This document shows, in pieces, positions 47,001 to 58,600 of a stretch of 64,000 nucleotides of DNA. This stretch comes from Pisaster brevispinus. Lineage: Eukaryota > Echinodermata > Asteroidea > Forcipulatida > Asteriidae. Both the position numbers and the translations under genes were made by a program. Within the stretch, counting starts at the first letter, position 1; every line of letters begins with the position of its first letter. The notes beneath the pieces are model-generated. The model did no database searches and had not been told where the DNA came from. It was given only the letters and a program-made list of their open reading frames with translations. The DNA lies in contig JAMKCF010000009.1 of the NCBI GenBank assembly GCA_023634235.1, forward strand, positions 496,001 through 560,000, given 5' to 3'.

Positions 47001-48767
47001 TTACAACATCTCACAGATAGGAACTCGCTTTTTTGAGCAAACCGCTTGGTCTGTATTTGAGTTTTTTCTTTTGTCACTCAGTTGATGTGTGGAGGAAGTC
47101 TCGGAGCCAGAGATGTCAGATGGAAATGCCCTCTCAATGTACACAGAACAACACATTTGCACTGTCTGCCTGAAGTCATCGGCTTGTAGTTGCCAGGGGG
47201 CCTTTTGTGTACTCTGGAGTCCACTGGGTCTTTTAGCAGTGGGGATGTGGTATGTGATCTTGTGTGGTGACTCACTGTCGATAGTTACATAGCCAAGTCT
47301 CTGCAAACATCCCACGATGCTGGTTGCAGACATCCTCCTCACTTTAATGGTGCAGAGATCAATCAACTGATTTCGAAGTTTGACTGCTGGTGGCCGTTGA
47401 CTTTTGACACAATGTTCACTTGGGCCACCAGAGCGATAGGAGTCGACCCAATTGATAACTCGTGCTAATACTTCTTGCTTCTCGCACTCTAATGCCGGCA
47501 CCAAAACTGCACTGCAACCACTTGTCTGGCATGCTAGGCGTCTGTTTAGAGAAGCTGTGAATCCCTTGGACTGGAGAGTGACACTCTGCTGGTTGGGCCT
47601 CCCTTTTGGTTGGAACGAGTTCACACTATTAGTTGAATTCTTGTCTGTGCTGAAGATGTGTGAATCAATACCAAGAAGGCCCTCTGGCGTTAGAGGGACT
47701 TGCTTTCTCCACTGGCTCTTGCCTAACAGATTACCAATTGCCAGATCTGTTCTTTTAGTCTTGGTCCTTGTTCGAATTATCCGTTGACTCTTCTTCTTGC
47801 CTCGGGTATGTTTAATCTCTGAGGCAGTTTGCATGATCATTCTTTGTGGTGGGACCACATAGGTCAGGCGTTGTGGTTTAATCAAGTCAAGTAGATCAGT
47901 TAGATTGCTTGGTTTCGTAACACTTGACAAAGTCTGTAGTACCAGAATATCCATCAGATATTCTTCAGGGCCATCTCCAGTAACATCAACATTGATGGTG
48001 TCTATATCAATATCATGATATGGATCAATGTCGCTTCCTTCAGCCAGCCACTCTCGTACTGCATCCTTGATGTCAATGTCGTCAATGACCTCGACCATGT
48101 TGAAGGAGGATGTTTTGGTCCTAGATTGTCCATCAGATATACTCTTCAACTGTGATGAAAGTGTAGTGTGGAGCTCAGGGAGGAAGTAGCTAACCATGTC
48201 ACCATCTATTTTAAGGTACCCCTTTGCCTCCAGTTTCTTGGCAACTTCCAAAGAGCTGTGGTTGACCCTTTTCATGCAGTGCTTGAAGAAATCCTTTAGG
48301 AGTTCTTCCTTTGTCCCCTCACGTTTTTCACACTGGTGGACCCAAGCCTGGGCATCTTTGATTATTGACCTTTCGACCTCTCCATCTTGAACAGCTACAT
48401 CAAATACACAATCCTCTTCAGCATTTGTTTGAATTTCTTCCTGAAAATCCAAGTCTAGTTTGTAGGTTGCGGTGAAGATGGAGGTTTGACGCTTAGTGTA
48501 ATGCACATCCACCATTGGAGGGGGGTGTTCCACCATTGCATTGGCTGTCCTAAGTGCTTCAAATGGATTGTAAAAAGGAACTACCTTGGTGCAAGGGCGA
48601 AGGGCATTTTCCAATTTCTGCAGTGTCTTGGGTCTTGCACTGCCCATTGCAGTGAGCATTGACAGTACTTTTTCAACAAGACATGGCGCTTCTTCCATTC
48701 CGCCAGTGTCAAGATTGTTGAGGCCTCCCAAGCAAGTGTCTTCACTGGCAATTCTAACCATGTTCAT
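47001..48767 (-). CDS. Novel family, long member 5 (588 aa)
   Basis: Single exon on the minus strand. The first ATG is at 48767; an in-frame TGA lies just upstream of the next possible (GTG) codon, which supports this start. Order: ARPKTLQKLENAL (44-56), VVPFYNPF; first module (134-197) with DAQAWVHQ to VSYFLP; an acidic, Asp-rich linker (222-270); a cryptic repeat (270-300) leading to VVPPQRMI (304-311); KKKSQRIIRTRTKTKR (324-339), a probable nuclear signal; QVPLTPEGLLGI (356-367); second module (433-509) from VLARVINWV to ITYHIP; MCCSVYIERAF (538-548); tail ending RVPICEML. It is the most diverged member, and the only one inverted, facing CMTR1. A TATAT-like stretch lies near 48815-48828. 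Function unknown. Confidence 0.8.
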   Translation of the reverse strand: MNMVRIASEDTCLGGLNNLDTGGMEEAPCLVEKVLSMLTAMGSARPKTLQKLENALRPCTKVVPFYNPFEALRTANAMVEHPPPMVDVHYTKRQTSIFTATYKLDLDFQEEIQTNAEEDCVFDVAVQDGEVERSIIKDAQAWVHQCEKREGTKEELLKDFFKHCMKRVNHSSLEVAKKLEAKGYLKIDGDMVSYFLPELHTTLSSQLKSISDGQSRTKTSSFNMVEVIDDIDIKDAVREWLAEGSDIDPYHDIDIDTINVDVTGDGPEEYLMDILVLQTLSSVTKPSNLTDLLDLIKPQRLTYVVPPQRMIMQTASEIKHTRGKKKSQRIIRTRTKTKRTDLAIGNLLGKSQWRKQVPLTPEGLLGIDSHIFSTDKNSTNSVNSFQPKGRPNQQSVTLQSKGFTASLNRRLACQTSGCSAVLVPALECEKQEVLARVINWVDSYRSGGPSEHCVKSQRPPAVKLRNQLIDLCTIKVRRMSATSIVGCLQRLGYVTIDSESPHKITYHIPTAKRPSGLQSTQKAPWQLQADDFRQTVQMCCSVYIERAFPSDISGSETSSTHQLSDKRKNSNTDQAVCSKKRVPICEML

Positions 48768-49649
48768 GATGTTAGATGTTTGTTCCACGGGTAGTCAGAC
48801 GTCTGTGGGACTATTATACTATATTATGGGTTAACTTGAATTTATGTGGTATTCCTCAGCACACTGTGTGTCAGTGGTGTAAGTGAACGAGTCTCTGCCT
48901 TTTTATACACCCCATTTATGATTATAACACGTTTTTTAAACGTTGTACACATGACTCATGAGCCCACACTTATGACTTAGGCCTACTTTGATTTTGCGGG
49001 CGGGATCATACTATTAAACTACCGCCCGGTAATACAAACTTGCAGTGTATTGTGCAATACTCCCACAAGTATTTGTCACTGGCAAAACAGTTTCAAGTGA
49101 TGGTGCAATATTGTTTACTGCAAATCAGCACAACCCCCCCCCCCCCCCCCCGACAATAACCCGCTCTTTACACAGCATATCCTCGACCCCAAATCAATAC
49201 GTGAAGAAAACATATTTACACGGGTAGGGGTGTGTGGGGAGAAGGTGAACATATGGCTTTTCCCTGACGATGGTCTTCCCGGGTCCCAAGCACTGGTTGG
49301 GAGAGGATAAATTATGATTTGAAAATGTGATAATTTTCATGATCGAGCATTGTACAAACAAGACTAGTAAAAGCTTGTTTACGGCAAACTCGACGTTTCA
49401 GATTACAACCTCAAACTTATTACAATCGAGCTCCTGTAATGTTTGTCGGACATGTGCAGGAGCTTGCGACTGAGCCTTGAGGGAGGAGGTTGAGGAGTAA
49501 AAACTCCCATCATGCATCAATTCAAAATGGCCACCAAATTTGGTCTAGCTGCAACAAAAAGCAAACAGCCGTGAAATTTAACGTTGAAAGTAGACACAAT
49601 TTAGCCCCAAACAGTGCAGATTTTCTGTGTTTTTCTGAAAGTAGGTACA
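48768..49649. promoter_or_regulatory. Shared head-to-head promoter region, family gene 5 and CMTR1
   Basis: The two start codons face away from each other across about 880 bases. ACTCCCATCATGCA at 49504-49517 matches the ZNF143/Staf core, and AAAATGGCCACC at 49525-49536 resembles a YY1 site; both are common just upstream of housekeeping start sites and lie about 115-145 bases before the CMTR1 ATG. A 20-base C run is at 49134-49152. No TATA box was found for CMTR1. Binding is inferred. Confidence 0.4.
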
Positions 49650-52600
49650 ATGTACAAATATAAAACAGGCAAACGACGGTCATCCCAGCTTCCTCCAAAG
49701 AAGAAGCTCAAGACTGAACCGCCACCGGTTGTCGATGGTGAGTTGATGCGATTGGCCTGAAACTCAATACAGTCAAGTCACATACAAGAGTTAAACCAGT
49801 TCGCCCTGCTGGCCCAAACTAGAGCGTACTCTAAACTACAACAATATTAATATGCATGAAATCCAATAAACAACAACAATAGTTGTTTGCATGAAACCCA
49901 ATATTCAAGAAGAACAGTCAATGAGAAGCATTATTAATTTTTAAGTTTTTTTTTTAACACGACAGTGTCGTAGCTCAGCTCATCATCAGTTTGAAAATTC
50001 ATACATAAAATTGAAATCAGTACAACAACAAAAACAGCCGACCATCATTATTAATGTTGTGATGCTGGCTGGAACTTCCAATATTCATGGCATTGGAAGA
50101 TAAATAAACAACAAGAAGGCAAAATCAAAACAACGAACTTTTGCGGAAAAAGGGGTCTGTTTTAGACTTTACTTTAAAAACCTCACATAGTCACAGTCAC
50201 ACACTACACAGCATACTTTTTCATCTGCATCTTATCTCTGATTGCTTGTGTTGTATACCATACTTTGTTAAAATAGAATGTCAGCATGAAATTTAAATCT
50301 GGTTCAGAGAAAGAAAAAAGGAGATAGATAGAGAATAAAACAAGGATTAGTTACAACAAATGTTTTGTTTTGTGAGAATCAAGCTCATTCCTATATATAG
50401 GAAAAATTTTCTTCAAAATATTCGATAAAAGGCTTAGTGTTCAAGTTAAAGATGATATATATGTTTTTTGGGGTAAGCTTTTTCCTTTTTTTGAAACAGT
50501 TCTCTGAAGAAAAAAAATATAGTAAGCTGAAAGCTCAATAGATTTTGTGGAGGGAGTAGCTGTTTTTGGACTTATTTTACATGATTTAGTTTCCAAATCT
50601 AATTTGTGATTTAAAAAAAAATGTATTTAATCTCTTTATTGTACTGTTCCAAATGCTACTTAGTCCTTATAAAAAAAGTTATGTCTGCAATGGTTGAAGT
50701 GCATGAAAAAAAAACCAATCATCTTTGACCATAACATTTTAAAAAGGATTTTGAGCCTGTGTGTGTTCCTTCCTCAGAATTTGAATTTAAAGACTCCAGT
50801 AGTGAAGATGAACAACCACAGTTACATCTGGGTCGACGGTCCACCAGTACTGAGGCAGTCAGTCCACGCCTCAGTCAAATTTCTCCGAAGGTGGAAAGCC
50901 CAAACTCAGGAGATCAGTGGAGGAGTCCTCCATACGCACCTTTCAGTGACTTTGGGGATTCCACTTCTCCAAACGAAGACAAACCCATGATGGGGTTGGG
51001 CATGTCATCAACCAATCGCTTTTTCCAGTCAGACAGCCGAATTTCCATGGATGGCTCAGCTTCGCTGTCTATTACGGCATCCCCAAAGCAGGAAGAACCT
51101 GCCTTTGGTGGTGGCAAATACAGTATTTCAGCACAGAATATGATGGTTTGTGTTAATCCTAAATCCTAAACCCCCTTGTACTGGCCTATGAGCAAACACA
51201 CTTTCAGACTTTATGTATTATACAGTAGTAGGCCTCCGTCTGTTTCAAAGTAATGGACTGAATGCTGATTTGCAAGGAAGACAAGAAGTGCTGATTTGCG
51301 TTGCTTGGATAGTTAATGACACATGCGGCTTTGACTTTCGTAGCCATTTCTGGAGTGACAGTCGCTTTCCATTACATCCAAGATAATTACACTACTTTAT
51401 ACCAGTGATGAAAACAAGTTTCTTGTAATTTTCCTCAATTGTAGATGTAGATGTCCTCTCCTAATGCTTGTCCATTCCTTCATTTCTAACTGTTTTCCTC
51501 AGGCCAAGATGGGATTTGAGAAGGGCAAGGGTCTTGGTCGTCACGGTGAAGGCCGGGTTGATATCATTGAAGCCTCAAAGCAGCGAGGGAGGAGAGGTTT
51601 GGGCCACATCACTGAAGGGTTCGAGGCCCAAGATGATCTGGTTTGGGATGAAAGAGAAGAGGTACTCTAGATTTGTCCTTGTTCATGTAGCTTCCCCATC
51701 TTCCACATCATGTTTTAAGGGATTAAGAAAAGGCCTATTTTCATTTAAAGAAATCTACAAGCCAAAGAAAATGGCAGCAAACTACAGTGATTTTTGTGAA
51801 AGTCCAAAGCTGACACTAGGCATGCAGGCTGTCCTCGCAGAAGAAAGTACTGGCTTGCAGATTTCATGAATCCATAATGCACAAACACTTGGCAAGCAGA
51901 GAAAGACATTGCACAGTAGAAAGAAGTCCATTTTGATCTAGTGAACTTAGCCTCTGCTGTAATAATGAATAATCAAGAAATATCACATGGACAATACATT
52001 TATTTACCAGTAGTAACTAATTTGTTTCTGCTTCCATGGTTGTTGGATGTAGATCTCTACGCATGAAACCTTCACATGGATGCCGCCCTGTAATGCTATA
52101 GAGGAGTATGAGTTGTCTCAATGGCAAGAATGGAAAAGGCAAAAGGTAATACTGAAGAGAAAGTCTAGTGAACTTGACATCCTCGCTGAGTGATGACAGG
52201 CAAGGGCTGTGCCAAATGATTTCAATATTCAACTGCTCTTTCGATGAACTAAAAATGTGGATAGTTTTGTGTGTGTGTGTGTGTGTGTGTGTGGAGATGT
52301 TCGATTGCATAATAGTTAGTATGGAGAATTTTGGTATAGAAACTTTGCAAATCATATTTAGACGGAACTACAAAAAGGTGATTTAGTACACCACATTATA
52401 ACATAGCATCGTGCAGTTATCTTGTTTTGTTTACCCCATGCAAATTGAGGAAACCAACCTTAAAATTAACATCCGTTTATATTTTGTGGGTTTTTTTCTT
52501 TTCTAGAGAAAAGACTATATCGATGACGAAACCCATTTCTGCAATCCAGATGTACTGAGTAAGCTGTTGAAAGCAAAGGTAGGAGTGGATGTATGCCTCT

Positions 52601-55600
52601 AGATTAAACAACTAGAGATTGGGCCTCCTACCCATCACTCTCAAGTTTATTTGCCTCATTTTTATACATGTATCTTGACATGGCGCCTTCAGATACAATA
52701 ATTGAATGTGCTGAGACTAGAGTAACATTTTATCTTATATTTGGGTAGTTAATGACAGTGAATCGTGGAAATGATTCACCCTAGTTTATTAATGATAATA
52801 ACGGGGTAACAGGCAGTTTTCTATAGCATAGCACCTATGTCTGAAAGTTTCCTACTCGCTTCCTTCTTACGACCCCTGGTTACTAGACCTGCTTAAACGC
52901 TCCTGTCTCAATCCCCTCTGAACACATTTATGGGCAAATTTATGAAGTCTATATGTAGTTGCCTACCTGTATGTGTATGCAGCTTCCCTTGACTTCACTT
53001 TTTGTTTTTCTAAACTGTACTTTTGAAAGCTTTGTTCGACTGCCTATTTCCCTGTGCAAGGTTATTTTTATTTATTTGTTAGTATTTATTGGTATTCACA
53101 GCAGCAGTAGCTGAAAGGGTCACTTAACAATGATATTACTAGCATCCATTCGGTGTTCATTTTCTCCAATACTTATTCCTTGTTCTTAGTCGGCATTTGA
53201 CAAGCTTGAAGATCCTGAGGAGATGAGGCAAGCAAGGACACGCTCCAATCCCTGGGAGACCCTCAGGGGAGGTATCTTTCTCAACAGGGCTGCCATGAAG
53301 ATGGCCAACATGGACTACGTCTTCAATTTCATGTTCACATCGCCAAAAGATGGGCATGAGGTAGAAATTCATGTTTTCTTTTTAGAGATAAAATTGACCA
53401 AGGCTCTTTTTTAACCCGCATTCGATTGTCCGGACCTCGGCTCTTATTTGGAAAGAGAAAAAAGAGCACTTGCATAACTCCCAATAAAAGTTACTTTTCA
53501 AAGATTCTTAAACTTTTAAAACTTAGTTATTTGATATATGTATTAAAACCCTCACTGCCTAGGCCCACTTGCCCACAGGCGACCTCAATCTTCAACTGTC
53601 CTCCACTTTTATGTCACTCCACACAAAAACTTTGATAAGATTTTTTATGCCTGGCCCTGTGAAAAGCATCCGTTATTTTGGCCTACAGTCCTCAATCCTC
53701 GGCAAGCAGACAACTTCCTGAAGAGGTTGAAGTGTTAGGGATAATTCAGGGTTTGATTAGTGAATACAAACAGTGAACAAAATCACTATCTAAAAGAGTA
53801 ATCCCCTGTTAATTTGTGCCAATATTATATTATTTGCGCTGATGTTTACCGAGCCTTAGTTTCAAGACTTAAGATGAGGTAAAGAAATTTGGTCGAAACA
53901 TCGTATTAACAACTCGGTCATGACAATATTTCTTGTGTACAGAGACCTTTATGCGGTCACAACGAGATTCTGTACTTTTCTGACATCTGCGCCGGCCCAG
54001 GAGGCTTCTCAGAGTACGTCCTGTGGAGGAGAAAGCACAGAACCAAGGGATTCGGGTTCACCATCAAGGGTCCAAATGACTTCAAGCTGGAGGAGTTCTT
54101 TGCTGCATCACCGGAGTACTTTGAACCTCATTACGGTGAGGGGACATTTTACCCTCTTTACAAAAATATCGGTCATGATAAAGGCAAGAAACAAAGAAAT
54201 AAGTCGACATGAGTGTATCCTCAAAGCTGGTCGTAACGGTGGTACTTCGGTGAAGATCTATGGATTTTGCCTTGTCCAACTTTCAGCCGCAGAAAATCTA
54301 AATTGATTGATCGAAATTACATCTCTTTTAATAGTTATGACAAGATTCTTTGTGTTTCTGTGGACAGGTGTCAATGGTGCGGACGGTAATGGGGACATCA
54401 TGGTGAGTGAGAACCAGATTGAATTCCGGAGGTTTGTGTATGAGAACACGGACAACAAGGGGGTACACTTCGTCATGGCTGATGGGGTAAGAGTCATTAG
54501 TTCTTGTGAGTCCTTTGGGTACAACCATGGGGATGGTAGCCTCTTTTGCAGGGGTGGGTGCTCTGAGAGGAACCATTGATATTGTCTGATTGGGAATCTT
54601 TCAGGGTGTGTTTTTTGCTGAAAGAAATCAATTAAGAGAACTTATTCACATTAAGTCTGGTTGTATATATCCACTGGGAAAACAACTGAAAATATTCTCA
54701 ACATTCTTTGACAAAATAACATCTTGAGTGAGGCTTGAAATGTTTTGCTGAGAGAGTCAGAGGTACACCTTTGCAGTTAACCCAGGCAGGTAACCAGCCA
54801 GAAACACACAACCGGACAACATGACAAAGAGGTTTAATAGATATTCAATTTACATCGAGAATGAAGTTTATTGTTTGGTTTTATCCATACACCGTGTGTA
54901 ATCCATACACAGGTGTGGAAAGCACTGTATGCTCAGTACTTTTCAGAGTCCTGTGAAAAGAATCCACAGGCATATGGATTGCTTCTAGCATGATTAGGGT
55001 AGACTTGGCATGTTTAGGGCAGACTTACTAACCTGTGCCTTACTCATGCTTTAAGAAGATAGTTATATAGTGTGTGTGGATTATTTGTAGGGATTCTCGG
55101 TGGCCGGTCAGGAGAACATTCAAGAAATACTCAGCAAGCAGCTTCTTCTGTGCCAATTTCTTGTCGCTCTCTCCATACTCAGACAAGGTATGTTTCAAAA
55201 CGTATTCCGTCATAAAATAGAAAGGTATTAAATCTTGGTAATAATGCACAAACATTGCCGAGGGATTTACATAGCTGTGCTGCATAGATTACTGCCAGTG
55301 TATTACAATTTGGAAAGGCCCATCTCTCACAATAGTTCGTAGTTCTTTAAGTGCATAACACAACAAACGGGGCATATGTATACACAGACCTGATACTTCA
55401 CAGAGGCAAAAGAGGCAATTGCCTTGGTGCCCTGTGATGATTTCCAGTAGAATTGTACTTTTCTGTCAAAGAGCTGAGAAAAAGCTTGGAAAACTTGCAC
55501 TTCTAGTAATTAAGTATCAGGCTTACCTAAAGCTTTTAAAAACTTTTTACTCCATCTGTTAATGGATGTGGATCCAGACAACTTTGGTGGCCCCTTAACA

Positions 55601-58600
55601 TTCCCAATTAGGCCCACTGAAAAAAACTTTTCATTGCACGACTTCTCTTCATTTATTGCAGGTGGTAGTTTTGTATGCAAGACCTTTGATCTCTTCACGC
55701 CGTTCAGCATCGGACTCATCTATCTTTTGTACAGAGCTTTCTACAAAGTGTGTTTGTTTAAACCAGTCACAAGCAGGCCTGCCAATTCAGAGCGGTAAGG
55801 CACCAACAAGTTATCTGCGGTAACTCTGTGGGCCGTGGTTCAAACCCCAACTCTGAAGAAGAAAAGTCACAATATTCCGTTTTTTGGTGCCTAACCAAAA
55901 TACATTTTATCGCCATCTTCAATTTTCTTTGTCATATTCACGACACTGATTTCCTCTGCCTGACAGGCTATACATGTACAATGTAAGGCACTTACAAGAT
56001 TAATTGATAACAAAGATCGTAAAATGTGACTGTCCCCTTTCCCCTTTCTGTAGTTACGTCGTGTGCAAAGGAATGCGGTCTGGAGCCCACCTCATCCATG
56101 ATTACATGTTTGAGCTGAACAGGCAGATGAACAGACTAAAAAACAGCGGTGACGACATCTTGGAGGTGGTTCCCCTCGAGGTCATCAAAGCCGACGAACA
56201 GTTTATGCACTACATCACCAGGCAAAATGAACAGTAAGAAGATATAGAGTTATTATGTTCAGGCTTTCGTCTGACGCTAATATTGCAATTGTGGCTGTGA
56301 TTCTATGCAATGGCCAATATGTGGCAGAGGAAATTCCCCTCCCCCCCAAAAAAAAAAGAAAAAAGAAAAAAAAAAGAAAAAAAAATTCCTATATTTTAAC
56401 ACTCTTTTCCAATCATGCACAGAAGAACCCCATTCAGAAAATCCTCCAAAGAATTCCTGAGATTTCCAGAATACAGTGAAGACACAATGGAGGGGGGGGG
56501 GGGGGCCTGATACACCTTTTCACCATTCAACACCCAAATGTGTGACTCGTGTGGAGGTTATGGGGTCAATATACTAAGTCTACAGTGCTCTGCTAAATTA
56601 TTTTGAAAGGTTTTGTTCACTGTTTTTGTGCTAATGCAATATTTTGCAAAAAGTTGAAGGGGTGGTTGGGCATATTAATTGATTAAGTTGCCTTCAAAGC
56701 GTATAGATAGAAAGTACGTAGAGTGTGAGTAGACAGAAATCAGACAAACAATTGCCATGACAGAAACCTAAATGTGACATGTGTGATGTCTCTTTGAATT
56801 TGCTGTTCAAAATTAAAAAACTGTTCACACTTTTCCCGACTGATTTATTTGTATCCTCTTTAACCATCAGCCAAGCTCAAACTCAAGCCCAAGGTCTTGC
56901 CAAGATCCAAGCCTTCGTCCGTAATACCAAGCTGATAGAGCCAAGGCAGGCCGAGATGAGAGATGAGTGCCTTAGGTTATGGGGGGTTAGTATATCAATG
57001 TGTAGTGATAAGTCGCTTCATTTTCTCTGATTGAGATCTTATTAACCCTCCTACTGTCTGACCATTCAATGTCATCCACTGTGGCTGCGAATGATAGATG
57101 CACTATGCCAGCCAGCAATGTGATATCATAATTCTTAAATACACAGTACACAGATAGTTCTGTGTAGTTGGTCTTTCCACAGCTTGAGTTATGTATTGTA
57201 GATCTACCAAAGTGAAAATGTTACAGGAGTGAGATTGACGGAATGTCCATAATGCCCAATAATTTGTCATCGTGGTCTTTCTTGTTCTTATCAAAAGTTA
57301 CGCTTTAGGTTTTACGTGACATCCCTCATCGGTTTTGTTTGTAAGGCTTGTCTGTTTGATCCTGTTATAGATACCAGGGGAGACAAGGTCAACACCTAAG
57401 CTTCCAGATCCGATGACAAAGTTTAATCAACTCAATAAGGTAGGCCTGTTAAGTCTAAGTGGTATGGTTTAAAGATTTGCGAAGTTTTCCTTTTTCGTTT
57501 TGAACTAAACATCAAGTTGTTAGATGTGTATATTAAAAGTTGATGAAGGGCAGGTTGAGACCGTAAAAAACACACACTGCAAAGTGTGTACTCAATATTG
57601 CCCCTGATAAAGCATTTCCAGGAATTGTCAAAGTGTTGATTGTTTCTCAAACAGGATGAGGGCAACGACTACTTCCAGCACACTCCAATGATACTAGAAA
57701 GAGAGAGTCTGTGTAGAAATATCCGCAGCATCTTCGACTACCGCTGTATGGTGTCTGCAGGGGAAAGAATCTTCGTCATCGGGATAGGGGTCAGTCTAAT
57801 TCAACAATTCAACCTCTAGAGGGGTCACAAGAGTCATCTCCTAAAATTCAATGTCATGAAATAGTATTTTTCACTGGCTTGCATTTACACACCCTGAGAA
57901 ACAGCTGAGAGTTATTTCAGTTCTAAGACAAAACATATTTTGGTGCATTGGGTACGGCTTACAAGATTTCAGATATGAAATTTCAAAATAGTCTAGTATT
58001 CTACTTTGCTGTGTTCATCTATAAGACAATACATCTAGGATGCAACATTCCAATGATGGAAGTTGTTGACTCGTGAGCTACTTGCCTTCCTTACATCAGT
58101 TTATACTAAGTCGTGCTCAATGCTCTGGATGATTTCCTGGTAGAAAACACTTTTTTTCTGATTGAGAGATTAATTATAAAAAACTGAATTTAGTTGTTTG
58201 TTTTTTGTATTTTTTTGACAGCGATCACATGTATTCCAGTGGAATGGAAGGCCTGCCGCTAAATGGACCAAGTTTGACAAGAGGTGTAATCTGAGGCTTC
58301 CTGGAGATACTCTGTTTGAAGCTGAGCTTGTAGAGGAACTGAGAGGCGAGGTGGGTTACAAACCTTTGGGCTGGCCGTCCACTGCTATGTTACCAGGATT
58401 TCAACCCCTTGCATACCCACACTTGACTTGTTTTTTTTATATTAAGTATGCACAGATTCCCTCCAAGGGTCTCTGTGATGCACCACTTAACAATCACCTC
58501 GTCTGGAGTTGGTTTAAACAGATTCGAGTAAAGGTGTGCGACATTTGAGCTATATTCTGATCAACTTCTGTCATTCAATGTTTACATGGTTTTTAGGATG

